NCBI GenBank assembly: GCA_026398275.1
Contig: JAPLTF010000065.1
Coordinates: forward strand, 1 to 64,000
Length of the DNA stretch: 64,000 bases
Direction of reading: 5' to 3'
Origin: Verrucomicrobiota bacterium
GTDB taxonomy: Bacteria; Verrucomicrobiota; Verrucomicrobiia; Chthoniobacterales; Terrimicrobiaceae
Part shown: positions 23,169 through 31,788 of the stretch, piece after piece
How the letters are laid out: the number at the start of each line of letters is the position of its first letter
Numbering within the stretch: the first letter of the stretch is position 1
Position numbers and translations under genes: made by a program
Notes under the pieces: model-generated
Told to the model about the DNA's origin: nothing
The model's input: the letters and a program-made list of their open reading frames with translations, nothing else
The model's database searches: none

Positions 23169-25307
23169 TCAGGAGGTCTTCGGCTTCGGGGTCGGCTTTG
23201 CTTTGGGCGTGGGCGTGGGCTTCGGCGATTTCTTCGAGGGCTTCTCCGGCTTGGCGTTGGGGTCGAGGATCGGCTTGATGGGATCCCCGGCGCGCAGGGC
23301 TCTTGGCAGCGGAGGCTGCGGTTTGCCCGGCTCGTTCAGCTTGCTGAATTTTTTCGCCTGCGAAGGGGTGAGCGGGTCGGCGAAGCTGTCCTGGTATTGG
23401 GTGTCGAGCGAGAGAGCCTGATCGTATTGTGCCAGAGCGGAGATGTAGTCGTAGCGCGCCTGCAGAACGAACGTCTGGGACTGGAGAAGAGACACCTGGG
23501 CGTTCAAGACATCGAGCTGGGTTCCCGCTCCGGCATCGAGGCGTTCCTGGGCGAGGCGCAAGGCTTCCATGCCCTGCACGACGCTGGCCTCCTGGCTGTC
23601 GATCGTCTCCTTCGCCTGCTGGAGGTTCGAGATCGCCTGCTGGACATCGAGGATGATCTGGCGGACTGAGTTGTCGTAGTTGATGCTCGCCTGCTGGAGC
23701 TGTGCTTTCGCCTGCTGGACCTTGCCGGCGGTCGCAAGTCCATCCCAGATCGCCCAGCTTCCGGTGGCGCCGAAGAACCAGTCGTCCAACGAGTCGGAGA
23801 GGTTCATGGAAGACAGGTTGTTGGTGAACTCGTGCCCCGCAGTCGCGCTGATGGTCGGAAGGTATCCCGCGAACTGCGCGTTCACGTTGGCCGCCTGCGA
23901 GAGGATCAGCTGCCGTTGCGCCTTGAGGGACGGGTTGCGCGCGACGGCCACGCGGATCGACTGGTCGGTGTCGATCTTCCTGGGGTTGTAGGCGAGCTGG
24001 CCCACGATGTTGAACGGCACCTCGCTCGGATGGCCGCGCGGATAATCCATGCCCAGCAGCTTCACCAGCGTGTAGAGCGAGATGCGGTAGGCGTTCTGGG
24101 CCTGGATGAGCGGCGGTTTGGCATTCGCCAGCGCGACCTCCGCCTGCAGGACGTTGAAGCGCGGGACGGTCCCGGCCTCGTAGCGGTTCTGCTGGTCCTT
24201 CAGCTGCTGCTGGAGGAGCGTGACCGATTGCTCCTGGGCGACGATGAGGGCTCGGTTGAGAACGACCTGGAAAAAGTTCGTCTTCACCTGGGCGATGATC
24301 GAATCGATCGAGGCGCGGAGGGAGAAGAACGCGCTGTTCTCGCCGGCGATTGCCGAGCGGATCCCCGAAATCACGGCCCCTCCGTCGTAGATCAGCTGGG
24401 AGGCGGTGAGCTGGATGTTCCAGGTTTTGTTCTGGGTTTCCCCGCCGCCGGATTGGATCACGATCGGTTTCCCGTTGGGATTTGGGATGGTGATTGTGCC
24501 CCCTCCCCGGCCATTGTTGGCGAGATTCATGCCCTGCTGGTTGTAGGACGATGCGAGGTTGAGCTGGGGGATGGCCTGGGCGCGGACCGTGACCACCTGC
24601 CCCTGCGTGAAGCGGATCTGCTGGGCGGCGTTGAGGATCGTGGGATTTTGCTTCAGCGCGATCCGCTCGGCATCTTCGAGCGTCATGTCCGCGACGGCGG
24701 GATTTCTTTGCTGGGCGATCAGCTTGTCGAGGGACTTGAGGAAATCCGCCTGCGCCATCTTTTGCTTCATGGCCATGCTCTCGCTGTCCTTCAGCCTGCC
24801 GGTTTCCTGACCGGGAGCGAGCGGCTCGGACGTCTGTGCGGGCGTCGGCAGGTTGAGCTCCTCGGAGAGCGTCTGGGCGTCCGGCAGGGGAATCGGGGTC
24901 GGCATGGGCGGCAGCGGGAGCGGCATGCTTCCATCCGGCATCGGCGTGGCGCGTCCAGCCGGGGACGGCGAGGCAACCGGCTGCGAGTTCATCAGCGGAA
25001 TCGGCGTCGGCATAACCGGCAGCGGAAGCGGCATGCTCCCGTCCGGCAGCGGAGTCGGGCTGGCGGACGGCTGGGATTTTTGACTCTGGCCGGGAGAAGG
25101 CGATGCGGCAGGCGGCATCGAGGGGAGAGCCGCAGGAGTCGGAAAGGGAGCCAGGGTCGGCAGGGGGGCCGGGGTGCCGATCGGAGCGATCGTGGGCATC
25201 GGGCCGGGCGTGGGGAACTTGGAGAGGGAGTTGTCCTGGCCGTTCGTCAAAACGATCAGAGCGAGAAAAGTCCCGCCGGCGACAAAGAGTTTTTTCAATG
25301 TGAGCAT
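23169..25307 (-). CDS. TolC-family outer membrane efflux protein with Pro-rich extensions
   Basis: 712 residues. The signal peptide is LKKLFVAGGTFLALIVL. Residues about 30-165 are a Pro/Thr/Met-rich low-complexity segment with repeated DGSMPLPLP-x-MPTPIPL. The TolC core (about 200-650) has two helical repeats: TLEDAERIALKQNPTI and, further on, QLDVLNAQVSLLQSQTFVLQ. The end is another Lys/Pro tail (PTPKAKPTPKPK). Standard TolC is about 470 residues, so roughly 200 are added. No inner-membrane pump is adjacent; the HlyD/ABC exporter at 60.7-63.7 kb is a possible partner. It overlaps marR by 13 bp and is probably repressed with it. Confidence 0.85.
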   Translation of the reverse strand: MLTLKKLFVAGGTFLALIVLTNGQDNSLSKFPTPGPMPTIAPIGTPAPLPTLAPFPTPAALPSMPPAASPSPGQSQKSQPSASPTPLPDGSMPLPLPVMPTPIPLMNSQPVASPSPAGRATPMPDGSMPLPLPPMPTPIPLPDAQTLSEELNLPTPAQTSEPLAPGQETGRLKDSESMAMKQKMAQADFLKSLDKLIAQQRNPAVADMTLEDAERIALKQNPTILNAAQQIRFTQGQVVTVRAQAIPQLNLASSYNQQGMNLANNGRGGGTITIPNPNGKPIVIQSGGGETQNKTWNIQLTASQLIYDGGAVISGIRSAIAGENSAFFSLRASIDSIIAQVKTNFFQVVLNRALIVAQEQSVTLLQQQLKDQQNRYEAGTVPRFNVLQAEVALANAKPPLIQAQNAYRISLYTLVKLLGMDYPRGHPSEVPFNIVGQLAYNPRKIDTDQSIRVAVARNPSLKAQRQLILSQAANVNAQFAGYLPTISATAGHEFTNNLSSMNLSDSLDDWFFGATGSWAIWDGLATAGKVQQAKAQLQQASINYDNSVRQIILDVQQAISNLQQAKETIDSQEASVVQGMEALRLAQERLDAGAGTQLDVLNAQVSLLQSQTFVLQARYDYISALAQYDQALSLDTQYQDSFADPLTPSQAKKFSKLNEPGKPQPPLPRALRAGDPIKPILDPNAKPEKPSKKSPKPTPTPKAKPTPKPKTS

Positions 25308-25750
25308 GTGATGTGCGCGTGAATTTTTTCGTAGATGTGAAGCCAGGTTGTTTGTTCCTCCGGCTCCAGGATTCCTGTGACAAGAGCGAGCTTCGCAACG
25401 ATGTCCTGACGGATCCGGCCCACGAGGTCGAGGCCTTTGGGCGTGATGCGGACCAGGACCTTCCGGCGATCGCTGGACGCATGCGTGCGCTGGACGTAGC
25501 AGAGGTTCTCCAGGCGGTCGACGAGCCCGGTCGCCGCCGCCGTCGTGTGCGTCATCCTGTCCGCGATCTCCGTCATGGAGAGCGACTCGCTGGCCGAGAT
25601 GTGGCCGAGGAGGAAAAACTGGGGAAAAGAAACCTGCCCCCGCGAAAGCTCCTCGGACAAGTGCTGCACAAAGCACCTCTGCATTGACATGATGATATCC
25701 GCCAGGCGTTCGATTTCCAGATGTGAGAGACCAGGCGATGGCGGGTTCAT
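25295..25750 (-). CDS. MarR family transcriptional regulator
   Basis: 151 residues. The winged helix is seen in SFPQFFLLGHISASESLSMT, TEIADRMTHTTAAATGLVDRL and SDRRKVLVRITPKGLDLV. MarR proteins repress efflux genes and release DNA on binding phenolic or other small ligands. The gene is upstream of, and overlaps, the tolC-like gene, so the pair forms a self-regulated efflux unit. An 18-bp palindrome lies between its own -35 and -10. Confidence 0.92.
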   Translation of the reverse strand: MNPPSPGLSHLEIERLADIIMSMQRCFVQHLSEELSRGQVSFPQFFLLGHISASESLSMTEIADRMTHTTAAATGLVDRLENLCYVQRTHASSDRRKVLVRITPKGLDLVGRIRQDIVAKLALVTGILEPEEQTTWLHIYEKIHAHITCSH

Positions 25751-25765
25751 TAGTTAAGGCTGTTG

Positions 25766-25794
25766 ACTATTAATTCCATTGAATAAAATGTCAA
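25766..25794 (-). promoter_or_regulatory. marR-tolC promoter and MarR operator
   Basis: TTGACA (25794-25789) and AATAGT (25771-25766) are 17 bp apart. The imperfect palindrome TATTCAATGGAATTAATA (25785-25768) fills the spacer, a typical place for MarR to block RNA polymerase. The stop codon of the upstream lipoprotein gene lies inside this promoter. Confidence 0.6.
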
Positions 25795-26357
25795 TGCCCG
25801 GCTGCAGGCTGCGGGATGGGAGAAGCGGTTGTGGAAGGTGACGTCTTCGGGGTTGGCTTCGGTTTGGGGGTGGGCTTCGGCTTGGGGGTGGGCTTCACCT
25901 TCGGTGTTGGCGAGGGGGCTGGAGCGGAGGAGGGATTGGGAAGATAGATTTTATCCCCTGCGGAAGGCGAGCCGGAGAGGATATCCGCGATGAGGAACGG
26001 CGGGTTCTTGAGTGAGGTCATGCGGAGCGAGGCGGTCTCGACGCCTTTTCCGACGGCGAGGTAGGTTTCGCCGGGGACCACCGAGGACATGGCCCCGGAT
26101 TCAATGAGGACAAAATTCTCCGCCGAGTTGACCATGCGGATCACTCCGGTCCACTGCGGGGTCAGGGCCGTCGGGGTCTTGTGCTTTTTGGGAAAGAGGT
26201 TTGTGATTTTTCCCAAGCAGATTTGGAGGAGCGAAGGTTTGGGGGGAGTTGCGGCGCGCGAGGTGAACGGGTTTGCGGGCGCTTCCTTTTTGGAGGCGCA
26301 GGATGGCAGCACGGCGGGGAGGGCGCACAGAAGGAGGAGCAACAAAAATCGTCTCAT
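25791..26357 (-). CDS. Lipoprotein with Lys/Pro-rich tail
   Basis: 188 residues from ATG 26357. The lipoprotein signal is RRFLLLLLLCALPAVLPSC, with Cys20 as lipid site. A central beta-rich domain (WTGVIRMVNSAENFVLIESG, YLAVGKGVETASLRMTS) looks like a small OB/SH3-like barrel. The last 55 residues are PTPKPKPTPK repeats very like the TolC-family protein's tail two genes downstream. Function unknown; anchoring to the wall or complexing with that protein are possibilities. Confidence 0.7.
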   Translation of the reverse strand: MRRFLLLLLLCALPAVLPSCASKKEAPANPFTSRAATPPKPSLLQICLGKITNLFPKKHKTPTALTPQWTGVIRMVNSAENFVLIESGAMSSVVPGETYLAVGKGVETASLRMTSLKNPPFLIADILSGSPSAGDKIYLPNPSSAPAPSPTPKVKPTPKPKPTPKPKPTPKTSPSTTASPIPQPAAGH

Positions 26358-26392
26358 GGCTTCCCAAGACAAGGCAGCGCCGACGGAATTTA

Positions 26393-27073
26393 TCAAGCTT
26401 GAACGAGCAGGACCGTGAGTTTTTTCGGCCCGTGGGCACCGAGAACAAGGATCCTCTCGATGTCTCCGGTGCGGCTGGGGCCGGTGATGAACGAGACGAA
26501 GGCCGGAGGGGCCCCGCCATTTTTCCTGAGAACGCCGAACGCGTCGGCCAGGTCGCCGACCATCTGGGAGACCGAGGCGATGACCACGTGGTGCGGAGGC
26601 AGCACGGAGAGCACCCTTCCGCCCGAAGATGCCGATGTGACAAGGATCCCGCCGGTCTGCGCGACGAGACATTCGCAGCCGCTCACCCCGGCGTCGCACT
26701 TCTCAAGGGCGGCTGTGCTGTATTCGCGATCAGTGAGGACAACCGGCAGCCCGAGGCTGCCCACGGCGGCGTTGCCCAACTCAAAATCGTGCGATCCGAT
26801 GGATTTCCACCCGTGCTCGCGGGCCAGCGAGGCGAGCTCCGCCGCCGCTGCGGCGGCATCGGCGCAGCGGCGGACCTCGGTCTTGAGGCCGAGGGAATTT
26901 TTTTCGAAAAGCGCGACGAGTTCATCCGCAGACGATGGCACCGGAGGCAGCCAGTCCTGGGGCTGGTGGCCGGATGGCGACGGGCCCGCGCCGACCAGAT
27001 GGCGGGCCGGGGCCTCGACCGACAGGGCCTCTCGAATTCTCCGAAGGATTTTTTCCCGGCTATCGTTTTGCAT
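26393..27073 (-). CDS. lutC: Lactate utilization protein C
   Basis: 226 residues from ATG 27073. LUD domain: GWKSIGSHDFELG, then GVSGCECLVAQTGGILVTSA and PPHHVVIASVSQMVGDL. LutC works with LutA and LutB to oxidise L-lactate to pyruvate. It overlaps lutB by 14 bp at the end of a lutA-lutB-lutC operon. No lactate permease or lutR regulator is adjacent. Confidence 0.92.
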   Translation of the reverse strand: MQNDSREKILRRIREALSVEAPARHLVGAGPSPSGHQPQDWLPPVPSSADELVALFEKNSLGLKTEVRRCADAAAAAAELASLAREHGWKSIGSHDFELGNAAVGSLGLPVVLTDREYSTAALEKCDAGVSGCECLVAQTGGILVTSASSGGRVLSVLPPHHVVIASVSQMVGDLADAFGVLRKNGGAPPAFVSFITGPSRTGDIERILVLGAHGPKKLTVLLVQA

Positions 27074-28463
27074 TCCTGTGCCTCCAGTATTCTTTGAACG
27101 ATTGCGGCGGTGCCGGTGGCAGGTCGCGCGTGCCGGTCCACACCCGGGCCGGGTCAAAAAACTTTCCGCGGATCGCGTGCAGGAACGGCGCGCCGAGGCG
27201 CAGGAGCGGTGCGGCAAAACGGTAGAGCGCGGGCCGGCACATGAACCAGGCGAAGCCGGCAAAGATCGGCTTTTCCCACCACACCGGCTTCTCCGCGATG
27301 GCGTTGCGGCGGTTTTGGAGGAGGTGGTGGTGCAGGTCGATTTTGACCGGGCAGGCCTCGTGACAGGCCCCGCAGAGAGATGAGGAGAACGACAGGTGCT
27401 TCCACGATTGGAGGCCGCGGAGGTGCGGGGTGATGACCGATCCGATCGGCCCCTGATAGGTGGTCCCGTAGGAATGCCCGCCGATATTTTTGAAGATCGG
27501 GCAGACATTCAGACAGGCCCCGCAGCGGATGCAGTGGAGCGCGTCGCGCTGCTCGGGATCGGCAAGGAGCGAGGTCCGCCGGTTGTCCAGAAGCACGACA
27601 TGAAATTCTGTGGGGCCATCCGTCTCGCCCGGCTGGCGCGGCCCGCCGAGCAGCGTGTTGTAGCACGTCATGTTCTGTCCCGCGCCCGCTGTGGCGAGCA
27701 TCGGGAGCAGGACGGCCAGGTCATCGAGTTTCGGCACGACCTTTTCAATGCCCACGATGCTCACCAGCACCCTGGGAAGAGATGTGCTGAGACGCGCGTT
27801 GCCTTCGTTCTCGGTGATCGAAATATGCCCGGTCTCGGCCACGGCGAAGTTTGCACCGCTGATCCCCATGTCCGCCTCGCAATATTTCTGCCGCATCACG
27901 TTGCGCGCGATCATGGTCAGCTCCTCGGGGGTGTCCGCGTGCGGGCTGCCGAGCTTCTTTTGAAACGTCTCGTCGATTTCGCCCCGCGTGAGATGCATCG
28001 AAGGGAAGACGATGTGGTAGGGGGGCTCGCCGCGAAGCTGCACGATGAACTCCCCGAGGTCGCTCTCGACGACCTCCAGGCCCGCCTTCTCCAGCGCCTG
28101 GCCGAGATGGATCTCCTCGCCGGTCATCGTCTTGGATTTGATGATCCGTTTCACGCCCGCATCCCGCGCCACCGATGCGATGTAGTCCGCCGCCTCGGGT
28201 CCGTCTGCCGCCCAAAAAACTTTCGTCCCCCGCGCGGCCAGCTTGTCCGAAAGCTCGACCAGGTATTTGTCGAGGTGGTTGACCGCCTCGTATTTTGCGG
28301 CGGCCGCCGAGGCGCGCGCCTGCTGCCAGTCGGTGTATTTCGCCTTCTGCTCGTCGCGCTTGACGTAGTAGCCGCCGAGCGCCTTCTGGATCAGCGCGCG
28401 GTGGCGCAGGTCGTGCGTGAGACGATCCGCGTCGTGATGGAACTGGACGGATTCTGTGGACAT
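27060..28463 (-). CDS. lutB: Lactate utilization iron-sulfur protein B
   Basis: 467 residues. An N-terminal LUD domain (AVAETGHISITENEGNARLS) is followed by two [4Fe-4S] motifs: CIRCGACLNVCPIF near residue 310 and CGACHEACPVKI near residue 365. The C-terminal helical part includes RRNAIAEKPVWWEK. It carries electrons between LutA and LutC in the lactate oxidase complex. The start is immediately next to the lutA stop. Confidence 0.95.
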   Translation of the reverse strand: MSTESVQFHHDADRLTHDLRHRALIQKALGGYYVKRDEQKAKYTDWQQARASAAAAKYEAVNHLDKYLVELSDKLAARGTKVFWAADGPEAADYIASVARDAGVKRIIKSKTMTGEEIHLGQALEKAGLEVVESDLGEFIVQLRGEPPYHIVFPSMHLTRGEIDETFQKKLGSPHADTPEELTMIARNVMRQKYCEADMGISGANFAVAETGHISITENEGNARLSTSLPRVLVSIVGIEKVVPKLDDLAVLLPMLATAGAGQNMTCYNTLLGGPRQPGETDGPTEFHVVLLDNRRTSLLADPEQRDALHCIRCGACLNVCPIFKNIGGHSYGTTYQGPIGSVITPHLRGLQSWKHLSFSSSLCGACHEACPVKIDLHHHLLQNRRNAIAEKPVWWEKPIFAGFAWFMCRPALYRFAAPLLRLGAPFLHAIRGKFFDPARVWTGTRDLPPAPPQSFKEYWRHRNAKR

Positions 28464-29180
28464 CTAAAAATGCGCGAGCACCTCGGCGAGGTGCATGCTT
28501 TTGATTTTTTGGCCCTGCCGGTCGAACAGCCCCTGGATCTGCATCAGGCAGCTCGAGTCGTTCGAGATCACGAGCTCGGCCCCGGTCTCGAGGATCGACG
28601 CGCATTTGACCTCGCCCATCGCCGTGGAAATCTCCGGGAACTTCACCGAAAACGTTCCGCCGAATCCGCAGCACGTTTCCGCCTCCTTCATCTCGACCAG
28701 CTCGAGCCCGCGCACATGCTTCAGCAACTCCCGCGGCTCGCGCTTGATCCCGAGCTCGCGCAGCCCGTGACAGCCGTCGTGAAATGTTGCCTTCGCCGGA
28801 AAGCTCGCGCCGATGTCCCCCACCCCGAGAACATTCACGAGAAAGGAGGAAAACTCATGCGTCTTCGCCGCGAGCGCCTTCGCCTCGGCCTCGCGCGGCT
28901 TTCCATGAAAAAGCTCCGGATAAAAAACCTTGAGCATCGCCCCGCAAGATCCCGAAACCCCGACCACAACCTCCGCATCCCGGAACGCATCCAGCATCGT
29001 CTCCGCCACCGAACGCGCCTCGTCCCAGTAACCGGAATTGAAAGCCGGCTGTCCGCAGCACGTCTGCGATTCCGGATAGTCCACCGTGTGCCCGAGCTTC
29101 TCCAGAATCCGCACCATCCCAATTCCCGCACCGGGATAATACTGGTCGATGAAACACGGGATAAAGAGAGTGATTTTCAC
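28464..29180 (-). CDS. lutA: Lactate utilization protein A (cysteine-rich CCG domains)
   Basis: 238 residues. Two CCG domains are seen: SQTCCGQPAFNSG and the later AETCCGFGGTFSVKF. The start is placed at GTG 29180 because family members begin MK(I/V)xLFxPCF; a TTG two codons upstream is the alternative. It is the first gene of lutABC, divergent from the FAD monooxygenase across about 90 bp. Confidence 0.92.
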   Translation of the reverse strand: MKITLFIPCFIDQYYPGAGIGMVRILEKLGHTVDYPESQTCCGQPAFNSGYWDEARSVAETMLDAFRDAEVVVGVSGSCGAMLKVFYPELFHGKPREAEAKALAAKTHEFSSFLVNVLGVGDIGASFPAKATFHDGCHGLRELGIKREPRELLKHVRGLELVEMKEAETCCGFGGTFSVKFPEISTAMGEVKCASILETGAELVISNDSSCLMQIQGLFDRQGQKIKSMHLAEVLAHF

Positions 29181-29270
29181 GGGCAAAAGATATGATCATT
29201 TTCCTCCATTTAAGTCTTTTGGCAAGACAATCCCCCACTGGCAATAAGTGCGCTTGGCTTTTCCATCTGA

Positions 29271-30758
29271 TTGCCCGAGACTCCAGCCGTGCCGGGCAAT
29301 ATTGAAACGTCGGTTTTGATCATTGGCGGAGGCCCCTGCGGGCTGCTGACCGCGCTGCTCCTCGCGAGGGCCGGGGTTCCTTGTGTGATCTGCGAGCAGC
29401 ATGCGGGGATCTCGACGCACCCGAAGGCGATGGGGATCACGAGGCGCACGGCGGAGATCTTCCGGCAGTGCGGGCTGCTGAATGAGATGAAGGCGCTTGA
29501 GTTCGCAACGCCGGAGACCCAGCTCATTATCTGGGGCGGGACACTGTGCGGGGAGGAATACGGCCGGGCCGCGCTTCCCGATCCGAACACGCGCCTGAGC
29601 CCGTGCCGGCCATTTCATTCGCCACAGCCCCACACGGAGCAGGTATTGCTCAACGCCCTGATGGCCGAACCGCTGGCGAGCGTGCTTTTCGAGCACCGGG
29701 TGCGGCACCTGCGGACGCTTCCGCAAGGGGTGGAGTTGGAGTTGGAGACTCCAGGGGGGCCGGTGATGGCACGGGCGGAATGGGCTGTGGCCGCCGACGG
29801 CGCGGGCAGCCACACCAGAAAATCGCTGGGAGTCGAGGCGGATGGGCCGGGCGATCTCGGGCATTTTCTCAACGTCTTTTTCCACGCGGATTTCGGAGCG
29901 GGGCTGGCTGGGAAGTCCGCGCTGCTCTACAACATTCTCCGCGAGGATCTCGTGGAGTTCTTTGTCTCGGTGAATGGCCGGGATCTGTGGCTGATGCACC
30001 ACTTCCTGCAATCGGACAACGAGGTGCCAAAGGAGGATGACCTTGTGGGCATCATCCGGTCCGCTGCGGGAATTCCGGACCAGAGGGTGAAAGTTCTCAG
30101 CGTGGTGCCGTGGGTGATGAGCCCGAAGGTCGCCGCCCGGTTCCGCTCGGACAGGATTTTTTTCACGGGGGACGCCGCCGCCCGCCTGAGCCCCGCAGGC
30201 GGGATGGGAATGAACACCGGCCTGCAATCCGCCCACAATCTCGCGTGGAAGCTGGCTGCGGTGATCCAGGGCCGCGCGCAGGAATCCCTGCTGGACAGCT
30301 ACGAAAAGGAACGGCGCGGCCTGTCGGTGGCGGTGATGCGCCACACGAATGACAACTCGGGCGAAGTTTTCCAGCAGGTCAACTGCGCACTGAGCGGAGA
30401 TATTTCCGGGTTGAAATCCCTGCTCCAGCGCTCGCACAGGAGAGAGGAGGATCTGCGGTTCGACATCGGCGCCTTCTATGGCGACCACGTCCGGTTTCCC
30501 CATGCTGCGACTAATGGAAACGGAAGCTCGACGCTGGACTGGTTTGGAAACGGCTTCGTTGTCGTCGCAGGCCCGCAGGCTGCGGTGGGAGCGCCCGACC
30601 TCCCACGCGTGGAGGTGCTGGCTGAGTTTTCTCCGGAGCTGGGATGCGGTCCCGACGGGGCGGTCCTGGTTCGCCCGGACGGGTTCATCGCGTGGAAAAA
30701 GGTGAGCGGAGCAACCGACGAGGACATCCGGACCGCGTTGGACGCCGCGCTGCGCTGA
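29271..30758 (+). CDS. FAD-dependent aromatic-type monooxygenase
   Basis: 495 residues if started at TTG 29271; GTG 29289 is an equally good start, and neither has a clear Shine-Dalgarno. The Rossmann motif VLIIGGGPCGLLTALLLARAG binds FAD. The conserved DG motif is AVAADGAGSHTRKSLG. The second FAD motif FFTGDAAARLSPAGGMGMNT lies near residue 295. It belongs to the PheA/TfdB group of flavin hydroxylases, which act on phenols, polyketides or tetracyclines. The substrate is not deducible, and no aromatic pathway genes are near. Confidence 0.82.
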   Translation: MPETPAVPGNIETSVLIIGGGPCGLLTALLLARAGVPCVICEQHAGISTHPKAMGITRRTAEIFRQCGLLNEMKALEFATPETQLIIWGGTLCGEEYGRAALPDPNTRLSPCRPFHSPQPHTEQVLLNALMAEPLASVLFEHRVRHLRTLPQGVELELETPGGPVMARAEWAVAADGAGSHTRKSLGVEADGPGDLGHFLNVFFHADFGAGLAGKSALLYNILREDLVEFFVSVNGRDLWLMHHFLQSDNEVPKEDDLVGIIRSAAGIPDQRVKVLSVVPWVMSPKVAARFRSDRIFFTGDAAARLSPAGGMGMNTGLQSAHNLAWKLAAVIQGRAQESLLDSYEKERRGLSVAVMRHTNDNSGEVFQQVNCALSGDISGLKSLLQRSHRREEDLRFDIGAFYGDHVRFPHAATNGNGSSTLDWFGNGFVVVAGPQAAVGAPDLPRVEVLAEFSPELGCGPDGAVLVRPDGFIAWKKVSGATDEDIRTALDAALR

Positions 30759-30816
30759 CAACCCGGCGGCGGGAGTTTCTTGATCCGGCAAACCCCGCGA
30801 ACTACACTCGTCCGGA

Positions 30817-31734
30817 ATGCAAGCCAAACTCAAAGTCCGCCCGTCGGAGGGAGCGCCGTTCGACGTCGAGGTCGGAAACACGGCCACGATCGGACGGGGG
30901 AAGGACAACTCCGTCTGCCTGCCCACGAACCCGCATGTTTCCCGGCAGCACGCCATCGTCCGCTGCCACAACGCCTGGCAATACCAGATCATGGACCTCG
31001 GCAGCCGGAACGGGACATTTGTCAACGGCCGCCGCGTCATCACGCCGGTCCTCCTCGAGCACGGCGCGACCATCCGCATCAGCAACAACGAAATTGTCTT
31101 TGAGCAGACGGAAGGCAGCACGCCGGACTCGACTTACGATGTCACGCTCGCGACCGGAACCGATGCCAACCACGAGGAAACGGCCGTGGTGGCGATCATG
31201 GTCTGCGACATCCGCGGCTTTTCGACGATGTCCGAGATCCTGCCTGAAGACAGCCTGGCGAGGACGCTGGGCGAATGGTTCCGCGTGGCCGGGAACCTCG
31301 TGCAGGACAGCGGCGGGACGATCGACAAATTTATCGGCGACGCGGTGCTGGCCTACTGGGTCGGCGGAGCGCAGGAGGGCGAGGAGGTTGCCAAGGCGTT
31401 CGCCACGGGCACAATCCTTCTGGAAAAATCCCTCGCCCAGCGCTGGCCGGACCACCCGGACAAGCCGTTCAAAATTGCCGTCGCCCTCCACCATGGGACG
31501 GTGACCTGCGGCAACATCGGGCTCGTCGCCCAGCGCGATGCCACGATCATCGGCGACGCGGTCAACACGGTCTTCCGCATGGAGGGCCTGATGAAGCAAC
31601 TCGGGCAGAGGCTCGCCACATCCGGAGACTTTCACGCCCTGCTGCCCGACGCCGCGAAGCCCGCCTTCGACGATCTCGGGGAACACCAGCTCAAAGGAAA
31701 GAACCAGCTCGTGCGGATGTTCGGGCTCAAGTAG
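30817..31734 (+). CDS. FHA-domain class III adenylate/guanylate cyclase
   Basis: 305 residues. The FHA domain is at 1-95 with IGRGKDN, S42-R43-Q-H45 and GSRNGTFVN, enough to bind phosphothreonine. The cyclase domain is at about 120-305. Metal-binding aspartates are D131 (CDIRGFSTMSE) and D175 (KFIGDAVLAYW), and GDAVNTVFRME is the catalytic Asn/Arg region. It has no transmembrane segment. A phosphopeptide-gated soluble cyclase fits. A Crp-family regulator in this window (51005) could read the product. Confidence 0.9.
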   Translation: MQAKLKVRPSEGAPFDVEVGNTATIGRGKDNSVCLPTNPHVSRQHAIVRCHNAWQYQIMDLGSRNGTFVNGRRVITPVLLEHGATIRISNNEIVFEQTEGSTPDSTYDVTLATGTDANHEETAVVAIMVCDIRGFSTMSEILPEDSLARTLGEWFRVAGNLVQDSGGTIDKFIGDAVLAYWVGGAQEGEEVAKAFATGTILLEKSLAQRWPDHPDKPFKIAVALHHGTVTCGNIGLVAQRDATIIGDAVNTVFRMEGLMKQLGQRLATSGDFHALLPDAAKPAFDDLGEHQLKGKNQLVRMFGLK

Positions 31735-31788
31735 GGAGTTCCTCATTGCCTCGGCGCGGGGCAATGTGTTCACTGTGCGGGTTCATTC

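Noticed and set aside
23832-25322. Long plus-strand frame opposite the TolC-family gene
   Set aside because: Antisense shadow: Arg/Asp-rich sequence without domain signals, created by the codon bias of the real gene.
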